Origin: Solwaraspora sp. WMMD406
GTDB lineage: Bacteria > Actinomycetota > Actinomycetes > Mycobacteriales > Micromonosporaceae
Length of the DNA stretch: 64,000 bases
Direction of reading: 5' to 3'
Assembly (NCBI RefSeq): GCF_029626025.1
Contig: NZ_JARUBF010000001.1
Location: 5,674,001-5,738,000, forward strand
Below the pieces are notes generated by a model that saw only the letters and a program-made list of their open reading frames with translations, was not told the DNA's origin and did not search any database. The position numbers and the translations under genes were made by a program. This document shows positions 51,456 through 60,725 of the stretch, in pieces (position 1 is the stretch's first letter; every line of letters starts with the position of its first letter).

Positions 51456-52829
51456 ATGCCCGCCGCTGATCCCAGTTCTGCCAGGTCCGGGTCGACCCGC
51501 AGTCCGGCTCGACCCGACAGCGCCCCCGAACCGCACCCTGGCACCCCGGACGGGCGCATCGGCGGCCCAGCCCGGCAACCCGGCGGCGGGCCAGCCCAGC
51601 AACCCGGCGGCGGGCCGGCGCAGCGGTCCGGACGCCCACTGCGCCAGGCCGGTCTGCGGGAACACCACCTGGGTCTGGTGATGCGGCAGGTGGCGGCCGC
51701 CCACCGGCCACCGTCGCGGGCGGACGTCTCCGCCGCGACCGGCTTGACCAGGGCCACCGTGTCGGCGCTCGTCGACGAGCTCATCGTCGGCCGGCTGCTC
51801 ACCGAGGTGGACCCGCTGCCCCGCAGCGGAGCCGGTCGCCCGGCGACCGGTCTGGTCCTCGCCGACGACGGCCCCGCCGGCCTCGGGCTGGAGATCAACG
51901 TCGATTACCTGGCCGCCTGCGTGGTCGACCTGACCGGGGCGGTCCGGCACCGGGCCGTACTCCGTGCCGATCAGCGACCCGACGCACCGGAGCGGGTACT
52001 CGCCCGACTCGCCCGACTCGCCCAGACGGTCACCACCGCACCCGAGGTCGCCGGCCTGTCCCTGGCCGGCGCGGCGGTGGCCGTACCCGGGTTGGTGACC
52101 CGGGCCGGCACCGTCCGGCTGGCACCCAACCTGGGCTGGCAGGACATCGACATCCCGACGGTGCTCTCGACGCTGCCCGAACTGGCCGGTGCCCCGCTGA
52201 CGGTCGACAACGAAGCCAACCTCGCCGCGCTCGGCGAACTCCACGCCCGCTCCGACGATCTCACCGACTTCGTCTACGTCTCCGGCGAGATCGGCGTCGG
52301 AGCAGGGATCGTCATCGACGGCCAACTGTTCCGGGGCGCACGGGGCTGGAGCGGAGAACTCGGCCACATGGCGGTCCGCCCCGACGGGCCGGCCTGCCGG
52401 TGCGGCGCGCAGGGTTGTCTCGAGCAATACGCCGGCCAGGAGGCCTTGTTGCGCGCGGCCGGTCGCGGCGGTTCCGGGGGGTCGGCGGCGACGGCGCTGC
52501 GCATGGTCGAAGGGCAGGCCACCGCCGGTGATCCGGCGGTGCACCGGGCGCTCGCCGAGGCGGCGACGGCGCTCGGGGTGGTGCTCGCCGGGGTGGTCAA
52601 CCTGCTCGACGTGCAGACCGTGGTGCTGGGTGGGATCTACGCGCCGCTGGCCCGGTGGCTGGCACCGGGAGTGTCGGCGGAGATCAGCCGGCGGGTGCTC
52701 ACCGCCGGCTGGTCACCGGTGACCGTACGGGAGTCAGTGCTCGGCGCCGAGGCCGCGGTCACCGGTGCCGCCGGATCGGTGGTCCGGGCGGTACGCGACC
52801 ACCCGGCGTACTGGCTGGGCTCCCGATGA
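51456..52829 (+). CDS. xylR: ROK-family xylose repressor
   Basis: 457 aa. A Pro/Gly/Gln-rich N-terminal tail of about 60 residues is followed by the winged HTH (RADVSAATGLTRATVSALVD) and a ROK domain. The zinc cluster CRCGAQGCLEQYAG is intact, near residue 310, and VYVSGEIGVGAGIVIDG is the kinase-like sugar site. Divergent from xylAB, it is the expected repressor, relieved by xylose. The N-terminal tail is made of a 24-bp in-frame repeat (see repeat). Confidence 0.93.
   Translation: MPAADPSSARSGSTRSPARPDSAPEPHPGTPDGRIGGPARQPGGGPAQQPGGGPAQRSGRPLRQAGLREHHLGLVMRQVAAAHRPPSRADVSAATGLTRATVSALVDELIVGRLLTEVDPLPRSGAGRPATGLVLADDGPAGLGLEINVDYLAACVVDLTGAVRHRAVLRADQRPDAPERVLARLARLAQTVTTAPEVAGLSLAGAAVAVPGLVTRAGTVRLAPNLGWQDIDIPTVLSTLPELAGAPLTVDNEANLAALGELHARSDDLTDFVYVSGEIGVGAGIVIDGQLFRGARGWSGELGHMAVRPDGPACRCGAQGCLEQYAGQEALLRAAGRGGSGGSAATALRMVEGQATAGDPAVHRALAEAATALGVVLAGVVNLLDVQTVVLGGIYAPLARWLAPGVSAEISRRVLTAGWSPVTVRESVLGAEAAVTGAAGSVVRAVRDHPAYWLGSR
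51564..51611 (+). repeat. 24-bp in-frame repeat in the xylR 5' end
   Basis: Units of 24 bp start at 51564 and 51588, with a partial at 51612, encoding the Gly-Gly-Pro-Ala-Gln/Arg-Gln-Pro-Gly pattern of the disordered XylR tail. Confidence 0.85.
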
Positions 52830-52884
52830 CCGACAACCCGACGACCCCGACGGCTTGGCCGCCCGGCGGCCGGCCAACTCGCGA

Positions 52885-54369
52885 TCAGTAAGCCCCCCGG
52901 CCGTTGACCACCGCGCCGAAGGTCTTCCACAGGATCGTCAGGTCACTGGCGAGCGACCAGTTCTCCACGTAGTAGAGGTCGAGACGGATGCCGTCCTCCC
53001 AGGAGAGGTCCGACCGGCCGCTGACCTGCCACAGACCGGTCATTCCCGGCTTGACCAGCAGCCGCCGGGCGACGTCGCCGTCGTAGCGGGCCACCTCGCT
53101 GGGCAGCGGCGGTCGGGGACCGACCAGGCTCATGTGTCCAAACAACACGTTCGCCAGCTGCGGCAGTTCATCGAGCGAGTACTTGCGCAGGAACCTGCCG
53201 ACCCGGGTGATCCGGGGGTCGTCGCGCATCTTGAACATCAGACCGTCGGTTTCGTTCTTGGCCGCCAACTCGGCCAGCAGGGCATCGGCGTTGACCACCA
53301 TCGTCCGGAACTTGAAGACGTGGAACTCCTCGCCGCCCTGACCGACCCGGACCTGCTTGAAGATCACCGGTCCTCGGCTGTCCAGCTTGATGGCCAGCGC
53401 GAGCAGCGCCAGCACCGGGAACGCGAGCGTGAGCGCGAGCAGTGAGATGGACCGGTCGACGAAGCCCTTGACGAGCTTGCGCGTTCCCCGGAACTCCGGA
53501 GCCTCCACGTGGATCAGCGGCAGTCCGGCCACCGGCCGGGTGTGGATGCGCGGGCCGGCGACGTCGGTCAACGCCGGGGCGAGCACCAGATCGACACCCG
53601 TGCCCTCCAGTTGCCAGCCGAGCCGGCGGAGCCGGGTGGCGGTCAGTTCCCCGGAGGCGGTGACCGCGACGGTGTCCGCCCCGGTCGCCTTGGCGGCGTC
53701 CGGGATGTTGCGGAACGATCCGGCCACCGGTACGTCGCCGAGTCGCTGCGGCACCGGGGCCAGCAGTGCGTCGGGTATGCAGGCACCGACCACCTGGTAT
53801 CCGGCGTACGGCTCACGGCGCAACGTGTGCACCAGCTCGAGTACGTGCGGGGTGTCGCCGACCACCAGGACCCGGCGAAACCAGCCGCTGCCCTGTGCCC
53901 GGCGTCGGTGCAGGTACTTGCGGGCCCCGAACCGGCCGGCGACCAAGCCGACCGTGCCGACCGACAGGGCCACCGCCAGGTAGCCACGGCTGATCTCGAC
54001 GCTGGCGACGTACCCGATGATCGCCACGGTGCCGGCGAGTCGCAGGCTGGCGGTGATCACCCGCCGGTACTCGTCGGCGCCGTAGCCGAGCACCCGGTCG
54101 TCGTAGCATCGCAACAGCTTCAGCGACCCCAGCCAGGCCACCATCAGCAACGGTGTCACCAGCACGTACGGCAGATCTGCGCCGGTGGCCTGGTCGGTAC
54201 CGAAACGCACCAGGTAGCCGGCTAGGACTGCAACACTGAGGATGCAGAAGTCGAGGGCGGCGATCGCCCGAATGTAGGCACGCTGACGCGCGTGCAGGAC
54301 TGTGATTGGTGCCTCCGGAGTGGAGTCCGGTTGCACCACCACAGCATTGACCAGTGTCGCCGACGTCAC
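52885..54369 (-). CDS. polyprenyl-phosphate sugar phosphotransferase
   Basis: 494 aa. Four or five N-terminal helices (about residues 35-150), then a CoA-binding-like domain (RVLVVGDTPHVLELVHTL), then the C-terminal Bac_transf domain with KLVKGFVDRSISLLALTL, the FKFRTMVVNADAL segment, RKYSLDELPQLANVL, LVGPRPPLPSEVARY and GLWQVSGRSDLSWEDGI. Such enzymes move a hexose-phosphate to undecaprenyl phosphate to start exopolysaccharide synthesis. No other EPS gene is in the window. GTG 54369 has GGAGGG upstream; the longer frame is not convincing. Confidence 0.93.
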   Translation of the reverse strand: MTSATLVNAVVVQPDSTPEAPITVLHARQRAYIRAIAALDFCILSVAVLAGYLVRFGTDQATGADLPYVLVTPLLMVAWLGSLKLLRCYDDRVLGYGADEYRRVITASLRLAGTVAIIGYVASVEISRGYLAVALSVGTVGLVAGRFGARKYLHRRRAQGSGWFRRVLVVGDTPHVLELVHTLRREPYAGYQVVGACIPDALLAPVPQRLGDVPVAGSFRNIPDAAKATGADTVAVTASGELTATRLRRLGWQLEGTGVDLVLAPALTDVAGPRIHTRPVAGLPLIHVEAPEFRGTRKLVKGFVDRSISLLALTLAFPVLALLALAIKLDSRGPVIFKQVRVGQGGEEFHVFKFRTMVVNADALLAELAAKNETDGLMFKMRDDPRITRVGRFLRKYSLDELPQLANVLFGHMSLVGPRPPLPSEVARYDGDVARRLLVKPGMTGLWQVSGRSDLSWEDGIRLDLYYVENWSLASDLTILWKTFGAVVNGRGAY

Positions 54370-54647
54370 TAGCCCTCCCCAGCTCGCTCGAGTCGACGCG
54401 TCCCCCCGGGCACCTGGCTGGCCCGTCGTTGGTACCGGCGGTGCCAGGGCACCCCGATATCTTGGCGCACCTGATGGTACGGCCGAAGCTAGCGACAGAT
54501 TACTGTCACAAGACCAGTTGATCTCCACATCAGAAGTACAATATGGAGCCACTTCACAACCCTGAGTGAGAATCAATTGGGAGGAAGTTCATCAAATCGC
54601 CCACTTGGTCTCCCGATTGTCTAGTCAGCGGAGTGTCATGTCGACGA

Positions 54648-56414
54648 TCAGCGGACCACAGTCGGCCGAAGCGCGATCGCCTTGAGGAGGATGTCGCCGA
54701 TGTTGGCCGGATCCTCCGTCACGAAGACACCTCCACCCGTGGTATTGGTGATCGACTCCAGTTCCTCCTGACTGACCTCGTCGCCGATTCCGATGAAGAT
54801 GACCTGGATCGGTCGCTGCGGGTCGGCCGCGTCGGCCAACTGTGCGAGCAGCTGATCCCTGGTCAACCCGTTGTCGTCCTCGTTCCTACCATCAGTGAAA
54901 ACCACCACCGAGTTGACACGCCCGGGTGCCCAGTCTTCCTGCACCGCGAGGTACGCGGCGAGGGTGGTGTCGAACAAGCCGGTGTTGCCGTTGCGCTTCG
55001 GCACGACCTGCGGCAGGGCTGCCTCGAGAACGGCCCGCTGGCTGCTCAACGGCCCGATCGGCACCAGCTCCCGCCAGTCCTGGGTGCCCTGCAGCTCGGT
55101 GGAGAAGATCCACAGCCCGAGCGCCCAGGAGTCGTCGAACAGCGCCATGCCCCGGCGGGCGGCTTCCCTGGTCACGTCGGCCCGGCTGGCGTCGTTGGCC
55201 GTCGGTACGGGCTGCAGCATCGAACCCGAGACGTCGATCACCGCCAACATCCGGGCGGGCAGGGTCACCGCGGTCCAGGTGGCGAGCGCCCGGTCGATCA
55301 CCACCGGGTCGAGCCCACCCGCCGCCGTACCGCCAGCATCGCCAGGCGCGGTCGTGACCGGGGCCGTTCCGGCCGGGCTCGGCGCTCCCTGGGGCGCGAC
55401 GAATCCGGCGCCCCAGGTGCCGTCCGGCGACCGCAGACCCTGGTCGCCGAGGCGGTCGCGGAACAGGGCACCGCGCAGGACGTCGAAGAAGCCGGACGCG
55501 GCGGCGGCGGTCGCCGGGTCGGCGCCGGGCAGCACCGCGTACGGGTAGTCGAGCGACATCGGCGCCGGGTCCAGGTAGAGCGCGGCCAGCGCGATAGGTG
55601 GCTGGGTCGCGTTGTACTCGATGACGTCCTCCTCGGACAGCGCGGCGGCACCGAGCGAGGAGGCGATCGAGGCCGGATCGGCCGACCGGGGGAAGCGGGC
55701 CAGCAGGTCGTCGCGGAGCGCGGACCGGCCGGTGGCGAGGGTCCGCAGCGCGGCGGTGGTCGCCTGCTGCGCGTTCTCCCCCGCCTCACCGGCGGCCGCG
55801 GCGAGCGCGAGCAGACCGGCGAGCCCGGCGGCGTCCCGGGTGGGTTCGACGATCCCGGTCCGCAGGTCGGTGCCGGTGGTGATCTGCTGCAACAGATCGG
55901 TCCAGGTGAGCTGCTGGTTGGGCCAGCCGAGACCGGCGGCCAGCGGCTCCGGCATGGCGACCACGACGGGGCTGCGCGCCACCGACTCGGTGTTGGCGGG
56001 GGTGAATCCCGGAGCCAACGAGCCGAGCCGCAGCAGCCAGGTGGACGAGTCCGGCACCCACACGTCGGGCGCGACCGCCGTACCGCTGGCTTGCCCGACG
56101 CCGGCCAGGGCGACGCCGTGCTGACCGGCGACCACGGCCGCGACGTCGACCGGATCGGTGGCGGTGATCTCGATCGCCACGCAGGTGTCACCGACCGCAC
56201 CGCCGTCGGTACGCCACTGGTCGGCGGCGGCCCGCAGGGCCGGCGCGACCTCGGGCGCGGCGGACAGCGTCAGGGGCAGTTCACCAGAGCACGACGATCC
56301 GGCGAATCGCTGATAGCCCAGCCATCCTCCGGCGGCAACGACGACAAGCGCCATCACGGCCGCGATGGCGCCTGTTCCGCTGACCTTACTTCGCATCCGA
56401 TGGCGGCCTGGCAC
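54648..56414 (-). CDS. secreted solute-binding plus VWA-domain protein
   Basis: 588 aa. One N-terminal transmembrane segment (about residues 15-35) anchors it outside. Residues 40-370 resemble an extracellular solute-binding domain (LPLTLSAAPEVAPALRAAAD). Residues 385-575 are a von Willebrand A domain with the MIDAS motif DVSGS starting at Asp394 and the following TDG near 507-510. The two are joined by a Pro/Gly/Thr linker. It may bind a ligand at the surface and present a metal-dependent adhesion site. The sugar phosphotransferase follows after 278 bases. Confidence 0.88.
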   Translation of the reverse strand: MPGRHRMRSKVSGTGAIAAVMALVVVAAGGWLGYQRFAGSSCSGELPLTLSAAPEVAPALRAAADQWRTDGGAVGDTCVAIEITATDPVDVAAVVAGQHGVALAGVGQASGTAVAPDVWVPDSSTWLLRLGSLAPGFTPANTESVARSPVVVAMPEPLAAGLGWPNQQLTWTDLLQQITTGTDLRTGIVEPTRDAAGLAGLLALAAAAGEAGENAQQATTAALRTLATGRSALRDDLLARFPRSADPASIASSLGAAALSEEDVIEYNATQPPIALAALYLDPAPMSLDYPYAVLPGADPATAAAASGFFDVLRGALFRDRLGDQGLRSPDGTWGAGFVAPQGAPSPAGTAPVTTAPGDAGGTAAGGLDPVVIDRALATWTAVTLPARMLAVIDVSGSMLQPVPTANDASRADVTREAARRGMALFDDSWALGLWIFSTELQGTQDWRELVPIGPLSSQRAVLEAALPQVVPKRNGNTGLFDTTLAAYLAVQEDWAPGRVNSVVVFTDGRNEDDNGLTRDQLLAQLADAADPQRPIQVIFIGIGDEVSQEELESITNTTGGGVFVTEDPANIGDILLKAIALRPTVVR

Positions 56415-56605
56415 GGTCCCATACTCCGGATCCGCAGGCCAGGGTGGTAGGTACGTTCGGACGATAGTTACGGAGCAGAAACACTGGCGGACCGTTTAGT
56501 GACTTGCGGTAGTGACGCCACTTCCGTTAGTGCCGCGAAACCGGCAACTCGGCCATGACCTCCAGAAACACCCGGCCGGTGGCGCACCACCCGATCGACC
56601 TTGGG

Positions 56606-57667
56606 TCACCAGGGAACAGGCAACACGCACGTGGGGGTCAGGACCGGCACCGAATCACCGAGCGCAACCGGAACACCACTGGAATCGTCAATCACATAGA
56701 CGCCAATCGAATCTGAACGCTCGTTAGCTACATAGAGGTGCGGCCCGATCACAGCGAAATGCCGGGGCCACCGACCACCGGTGGACACCTCGGCCACGTA
56801 CCGAGGGGCGGCGGCGTCGGCGAGATCGAACACCGCGATCGTGTCGACGCCACGGTTTGCCACGTACAGGAAACGCCCGTCCGGCCGTACCGCGATCTCC
56901 GAAGGCTGCACCGGCCCATGCTCGGCGCTCGCCGCGACCCGCTCGCGCTCGACCAGGCCGCCGGTCCCGTCGATCTCGTACGCCGTGACCGACGCGTCCA
57001 ACTCGCCGACCAGGTAGGCGTGCCCGCCGGCCGGGTGCCGGGCGAGGTGGCGTGGGCCACCGCCAGGCCGGGTAGGCGACGCCGGGTCGGGTTCCGCCAG
57101 CGTGCCGGTGGCCGGATCGAGCAGGTAGCGGTGCACGGCATCCGCTCCCAGGTCCACGACGTACAGTCCCGGTCCTCCCGGATCCGGCGACACCATGTGC
57201 GCGTGCGGCCCCTCCTGCCGTCCGGAGTCAGGCCCGGAGCCGGTGTGCTGCCGCAGGTCGCTACGGGGCTCGACGGCTCCGGTGTCGGTCAGCGGATGCA
57301 CCGCGACGCCGCCGCTGCCGTAGTTGGCGCTGACCAGATGGCCCCCGGTGCCGGCGACCGCCAGGTGGCACGGGCTCGACCCGCCGGTGTCCTGGCTACC
57401 GAGCGGATGCAGTTCGCCCTCGTCGTCCACGGACCAGGCTCCCACCGCGCCCTGCTCGACCTCGCTGACGGCGTACAGGACCCGTTGGCGTGGGTGGCGG
57501 GCGAGAAACGACGGGGACGCCGTCCGCGCCACCACGGTCGGCGGCTCCAGCCATCCGGTCGCCGGATCCCGGCGGGCCCGCATGATGCCGGCGCCGCGCC
57601 CGTCACCGTCGGCCGTGTAGCAGCCGAGGTAGACGGTCGTCACCGACGATGATCGATCCACGTTCAC
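56606..57667 (-). CDS. beta-propeller lactonase
   Basis: 353 aa, a 7-bladed lactonase (COG2706-type). Repeats with a Gly-Leu-Tyr-Val-Val-Asp pattern, ASPSFLARHPRQRVLYAVSE, PHAHMVSPDPGGPGLYVVDL and FLYVANRGVDTIAVFDL are visible. Similar enzymes hydrolyse 6-phosphogluconolactone or sugar lactones. GTG 57667 has GAGAGGA about seven bases upstream. It is divergent from the GntR-lutABC operon across a perfect palindrome, suggesting it is part of that regulon. Confidence 0.88.
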   Translation of the reverse strand: MNVDRSSSVTTVYLGCYTADGDGRGAGIMRARRDPATGWLEPPTVVARTASPSFLARHPRQRVLYAVSEVEQGAVGAWSVDDEGELHPLGSQDTGGSSPCHLAVAGTGGHLVSANYGSGGVAVHPLTDTGAVEPRSDLRQHTGSGPDSGRQEGPHAHMVSPDPGGPGLYVVDLGADAVHRYLLDPATGTLAEPDPASPTRPGGGPRHLARHPAGGHAYLVGELDASVTAYEIDGTGGLVERERVAASAEHGPVQPSEIAVRPDGRFLYVANRGVDTIAVFDLADAAAPRYVAEVSTGGRWPRHFAVIGPHLYVANERSDSIGVYVIDDSSGVPVALGDSVPVLTPTCVLPVPW

Positions 57668-57696
57668 CCGAATTCCTCTCTTCTCCACCCGCCGAC

Positions 57697-57710
57697 GATC
57701 CTATAGGATC
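57697..57710. promoter_or_regulatory. perfect 14-bp palindrome, candidate GntR operator
   Basis: GATCCTATAGGATC, self-complementary, lies between the lactonase and GntR genes and resembles FadR/LldR-type operators. It is 46 bases before the GntR start. Confidence 0.7.
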
Positions 57711-57755
57711 TTTGATCTACCCCGGCTGGTTGCCGGCCAACCACGAGGAGTACGC

Positions 57756-58415
57756 GTGCGGCCCGCCCGTCGACTCACCCTCACCGACGAGGTGTACGAA
57801 GCCGTCCGTGCCCAGGTGATGGATCACGTCGTCGCGCCCGGCGCCCGGATCAACATCGACGCCCTCGCCCGCGAACTGCGGGTCTCCCCCACCCCGGTCC
57901 GGGAGGCCCTCGCCCGCCTCGAAGCCGACGGCCTGGTCCGCAAACGTCCGCTGGTCGGCTACACCGCCACCGGACTGCTTACCCGCGACGAGTTCGACGA
58001 ACTCGTCGACATGCGGCTGATCCTGGAGAGCGCCGCCGCGCGCCGGGCCGCCGACCGGCGCCGCGAGATCGACATCGACCGGCTGCGCGACGCGGCCGAC
58101 CTGCCCGGCCCGGTGCCGGACACCCAGGGGTACGCGAGCATCGCCGCCTTCACCGCCCAGGATGCCCGGTTCCACCACCTGCTGGCCGAGGAATCCGGCA
58201 ACCGGATGCTGCACGACGCGGTCGTCCGGCTCCGCCCGCACCTGCACCTGTTCCGGCTGCATTTCCCCACCACCCACTACCAGACCAGCGAAGCCGAACA
58301 CCACCGGATCGTCGACGCCGTCGCCGCCGGCGACCCGGACCGGGCGGCCGACGCGGTACGCGACCACCTGCTCGCCGCCCGGGCCCGCCACCTGCCCCAC
58401 TTCCGGCAGGCGTGA
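57756..58415 (+). CDS. GntR-family (FCD) regulator
   Basis: 219 aa. Winged HTH at residues 10-70: LTLTDEVYEAVRAQVMDHVV, INIDALARELRVSPTPVREA, LARLEADGLVRKRPLVGY. The C-terminal FCD domain has the metal/ligand residues in FDELVDMRLILES, DARFHHLLAEESGNRM and SEAEHHRIVDAV. The gene starts the lut operon; LldR/LutR regulators of this type respond to L-lactate. GTG 57756 has GAGGAG six bases upstream. Confidence 0.93.
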   Translation: MRPARRLTLTDEVYEAVRAQVMDHVVAPGARINIDALARELRVSPTPVREALARLEADGLVRKRPLVGYTATGLLTRDEFDELVDMRLILESAAARRAADRRREIDIDRLRDAADLPGPVPDTQGYASIAAFTAQDARFHHLLAEESGNRMLHDAVVRLRPHLHLFRLHFPTTHYQTSEAEHHRIVDAVAAGDPDRAADAVRDHLLAARARHLPHFRQA

Positions 58416-58416
58416 C

Positions 58417-59151
58417 ATGCGGATCGCTCTCTTCGTGACCTGCGTCAACGACCTGCTCTTCCCCGGCACCGGGCAGGCCGTGGTCCGCCTGCTGGAACGG
58501 CTGGGGCACACCGTCGAGTTCCCGCTCGGGCAGACCTGCTGCGGCCAGATGCACGGCAACAGCGGCTACCGTACCGAGGCGATGCCCCTGGTCCGCGCCT
58601 TCGTCGAGGCGTTCGAGGACCACCCGGTGGTGGTGGCGCCCTCCGGCTCCTGTGTGGCGATGGTCCGGGAGACGTACCCGCGACTGGCGGCCGGCGACGC
58701 GGCGCTGGCCACCGCCGTGCGCCGGCTGACACCCCGGGTGTACGAGCTGTCCGAGCTGCTGGTCGACGTGCTCGGGGTGACCGACGTCGGGGCGTACTTC
58801 CCACACCAGGTCACCTACCACCCGACCTGTCACGGGATGCGGATGCTGCGGCTCGGCGACCGCCCGCTGCGGCTGCTGCGCGCGGTCCGCGGACTCGACC
58901 TGATCGAGCTGCCCGACCAGCGAGAGTGCTGCGGATTCGGCGGGACCTTCGCGGTGACCAACGCGGCGGTGTCGGCGGCGATGACGGCCGACAAGTGCCA
59001 GGCCGTCACCGACACCGGCGCCCGATATCTGGCCGCAGCCGACAACTCCTGCCTGGCGCACATCGGCGGCGGACTGTCCCGTCGAGGCTCCCCGGTCCAG
59101 GTCGTCCACTACGCGCAGATCCTGGACAGCACCGCCACGGAGGGGCCATGA
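58417..59151 (+). CDS. lutA: L-lactate utilisation protein LutA
   Basis: 244 aa with two CCG-type iron-sulfur cysteine motifs: FPLGQTCCGQMHGNSGY near residue 40 and LPDQRECCGFGGTFAVTN near residue 170, and a CHGMR segment. LutABC oxidise L-lactate to pyruvate. It follows the GntR stop immediately (one base) and overlaps lutB by ATGA. Confidence 0.95.
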   Translation: MRIALFVTCVNDLLFPGTGQAVVRLLERLGHTVEFPLGQTCCGQMHGNSGYRTEAMPLVRAFVEAFEDHPVVVAPSGSCVAMVRETYPRLAAGDAALATAVRRLTPRVYELSELLVDVLGVTDVGAYFPHQVTYHPTCHGMRMLRLGDRPLRLLRAVRGLDLIELPDQRECCGFGGTFAVTNAAVSAAMTADKCQAVTDTGARYLAAADNSCLAHIGGGLSRRGSPVQVVHYAQILDSTATEGP

Positions 59152-60725
59152 CCGGAACCGGCAACATCGTGACGCGGCTACCGTTCCCCACCGCAGCCGC
59201 CCGCGAACTCGACGACGCCCAACTCCGGGCGAACCTGCACCGCGCCACCCGTACCATCCGCGACAAGCGGGAACGGGTCGTCGCGGAGGTGCCGGACTGG
59301 GAAGCGCTGCGGGCCGCCGGGGCGGCGATCAAGGACGACGTGCTGGCCCGACTGCCCGAACTGTTGGAACGCTTCGAGGCCGCCGCCACCACCGCCGGCG
59401 CGCGGGTGCACTGGGCCCGGGACGCGACCGAGGCCAACCAGGTGGTGACCGAACTGGTCCGGCGGGCCGGTGCCGACCAGGTGGTCAAGGTCAAGTCGAT
59501 GGCGACCCAGGAGATCGGGCTCAACGAAGCACTGGCCGCAGCCGGCGTCGAGGCGGTCGAGACCGACCTCGCCGAGCTCATCGTGCAGCTGGCCGACGAC
59601 ACCCCGTCGCACATCCTGGTGCCGGCCATCCACTACAACCGCAGCCAGATCCGGGACATCTTCGCCCGACGGATGCCCGGAATCGACCCGTCCACCCTCA
59701 CCGACGACCCGCCGGCCTTGGCCGAAGCGGCCCGCCGGCACCTGCGGCAACGGTTCCTCTCCGCCACGGTGGCGATCTCCGGGGCGAACTTCGCCGTCGC
59801 CGAGACCGGCACCCTGGTGGTGGTCGAATCCGAAGGCAACGGCCGGATGTGTCTGACCTTGCCGCAGACCCTGATCTCGGTGGTCGGCGTCGAGAAGATC
59901 GTGCCCACCTTCCGAGACCTGGAGGTGTTCCTCCAACTGCTGCCACGCTCGTCGACCGGCGAACGGATGAACCCGTACACCTCGATGTGGACCGGGGTGA
60001 CCCCCGGCGACGGGCCGCGTGAGGTGCACGTCGTGCTGCTCGACAACGGCCGCGCCGACACCCTGGCCGACCCGGTCGGCCGTCAGGCCTTGCGCTGCAT
60101 CCGCTGCTCCGCGTGCCTCAACGTGTGCCCGGTCTACGAACGGGTCGGCGGCCACGCGTACGGGTCGGTCTACCCCGGCCCGATCGGGGCGATCCTGTCC
60201 CCGCAGCTCACCGGCCCCGACGCCGGGGCCAACCGGACCCTGCCGTACGCGTCGACCCTCTGCGGGGCCTGCTTCGACGCCTGCCCGGTCCGCATCGACA
60301 TTCCCGAGGTGCTGGTGCACCTGCGCCAGCGGGGCGTGGACGCCGTACGGAGCCGGCCCTCGGCGCGACGCACCGCGATGCGGGCCATGTCCTGGGTGCT
60401 GCGGGACCGGCGCCGCTACACAGCCGCGCTGCGGGCGGCCCGGCGGATCGGCGCGCCGCTACGCCTGGCCGGCGGTCGACGCACGGCGATCCGTCGGCTG
60501 CCCTGGCCGCTGGACGCCTGGACCGCCAGCCGGGACGCCCCGCTGCCAGCCCGGCAGAGCTTCCGGGACTGGTGGCTGAGCCGGCCGCCCCAAGACCAGC
60601 AGCCGACACCACCAGACGACGGCAGCCGCCCGCCGGCACCACCGGACGACGCGGCACCACCGGACGACGCGGCACCACCGGACGACGCGGCACCACCGGA
60701 CGACGGCGGGAAGGTACCGCGATGA
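59148..60725 (+). CDS. lutB: L-lactate utilisation protein LutB
   Basis: 525 aa. LUD domain up to about residue 300 (EIGLNEALAAAGVEAVETDL, HILVPAIHYNRSQIRDIF). Two 4Fe-4S ferredoxin motifs follow: CIRCSACLNVCP and LCGACFDACP. The C-terminal 45 residues are a disordered tail of Pro-Pro-Asp-Asp repeats not usual for LutB. The 5' and 3' ends overlap lutA and lutC, each by ATGA. Confidence 0.96.
   Translation: MTGTGNIVTRLPFPTAAARELDDAQLRANLHRATRTIRDKRERVVAEVPDWEALRAAGAAIKDDVLARLPELLERFEAAATTAGARVHWARDATEANQVVTELVRRAGADQVVKVKSMATQEIGLNEALAAAGVEAVETDLAELIVQLADDTPSHILVPAIHYNRSQIRDIFARRMPGIDPSTLTDDPPALAEAARRHLRQRFLSATVAISGANFAVAETGTLVVVESEGNGRMCLTLPQTLISVVGVEKIVPTFRDLEVFLQLLPRSSTGERMNPYTSMWTGVTPGDGPREVHVVLLDNGRADTLADPVGRQALRCIRCSACLNVCPVYERVGGHAYGSVYPGPIGAILSPQLTGPDAGANRTLPYASTLCGACFDACPVRIDIPEVLVHLRQRGVDAVRSRPSARRTAMRAMSWVLRDRRRYTAALRAARRIGAPLRLAGGRRTAIRRLPWPLDAWTASRDAPLPARQSFRDWWLSRPPQDQQPTPPDDGSRPPAPPDDAAPPDDAAPPDDAAPPDDGGKVPR
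60636..60710 (+). repeat. 18-bp in-frame repeat in the lutB 3' end
   Basis: Units starting GCACCACCGGACGACGCG at 60636, 60654, 60672 and 60690 encode repeated Ala-Pro-Pro-Asp-Asp-Ala. Eighteen bases keep the frame; the last unit is diverged. Confidence 0.95.

Noticed and set aside
52885-56414. Exopolysaccharide biosynthetic cluster
   Set aside because: Only one sugar phosphotransferase and no glycosyltransferase, flippase or polymerase in the window.
54633-56450. Long frame opposite the VWA protein
   Set aside because: Shadow; Gly/Arg/His-rich with no domain.
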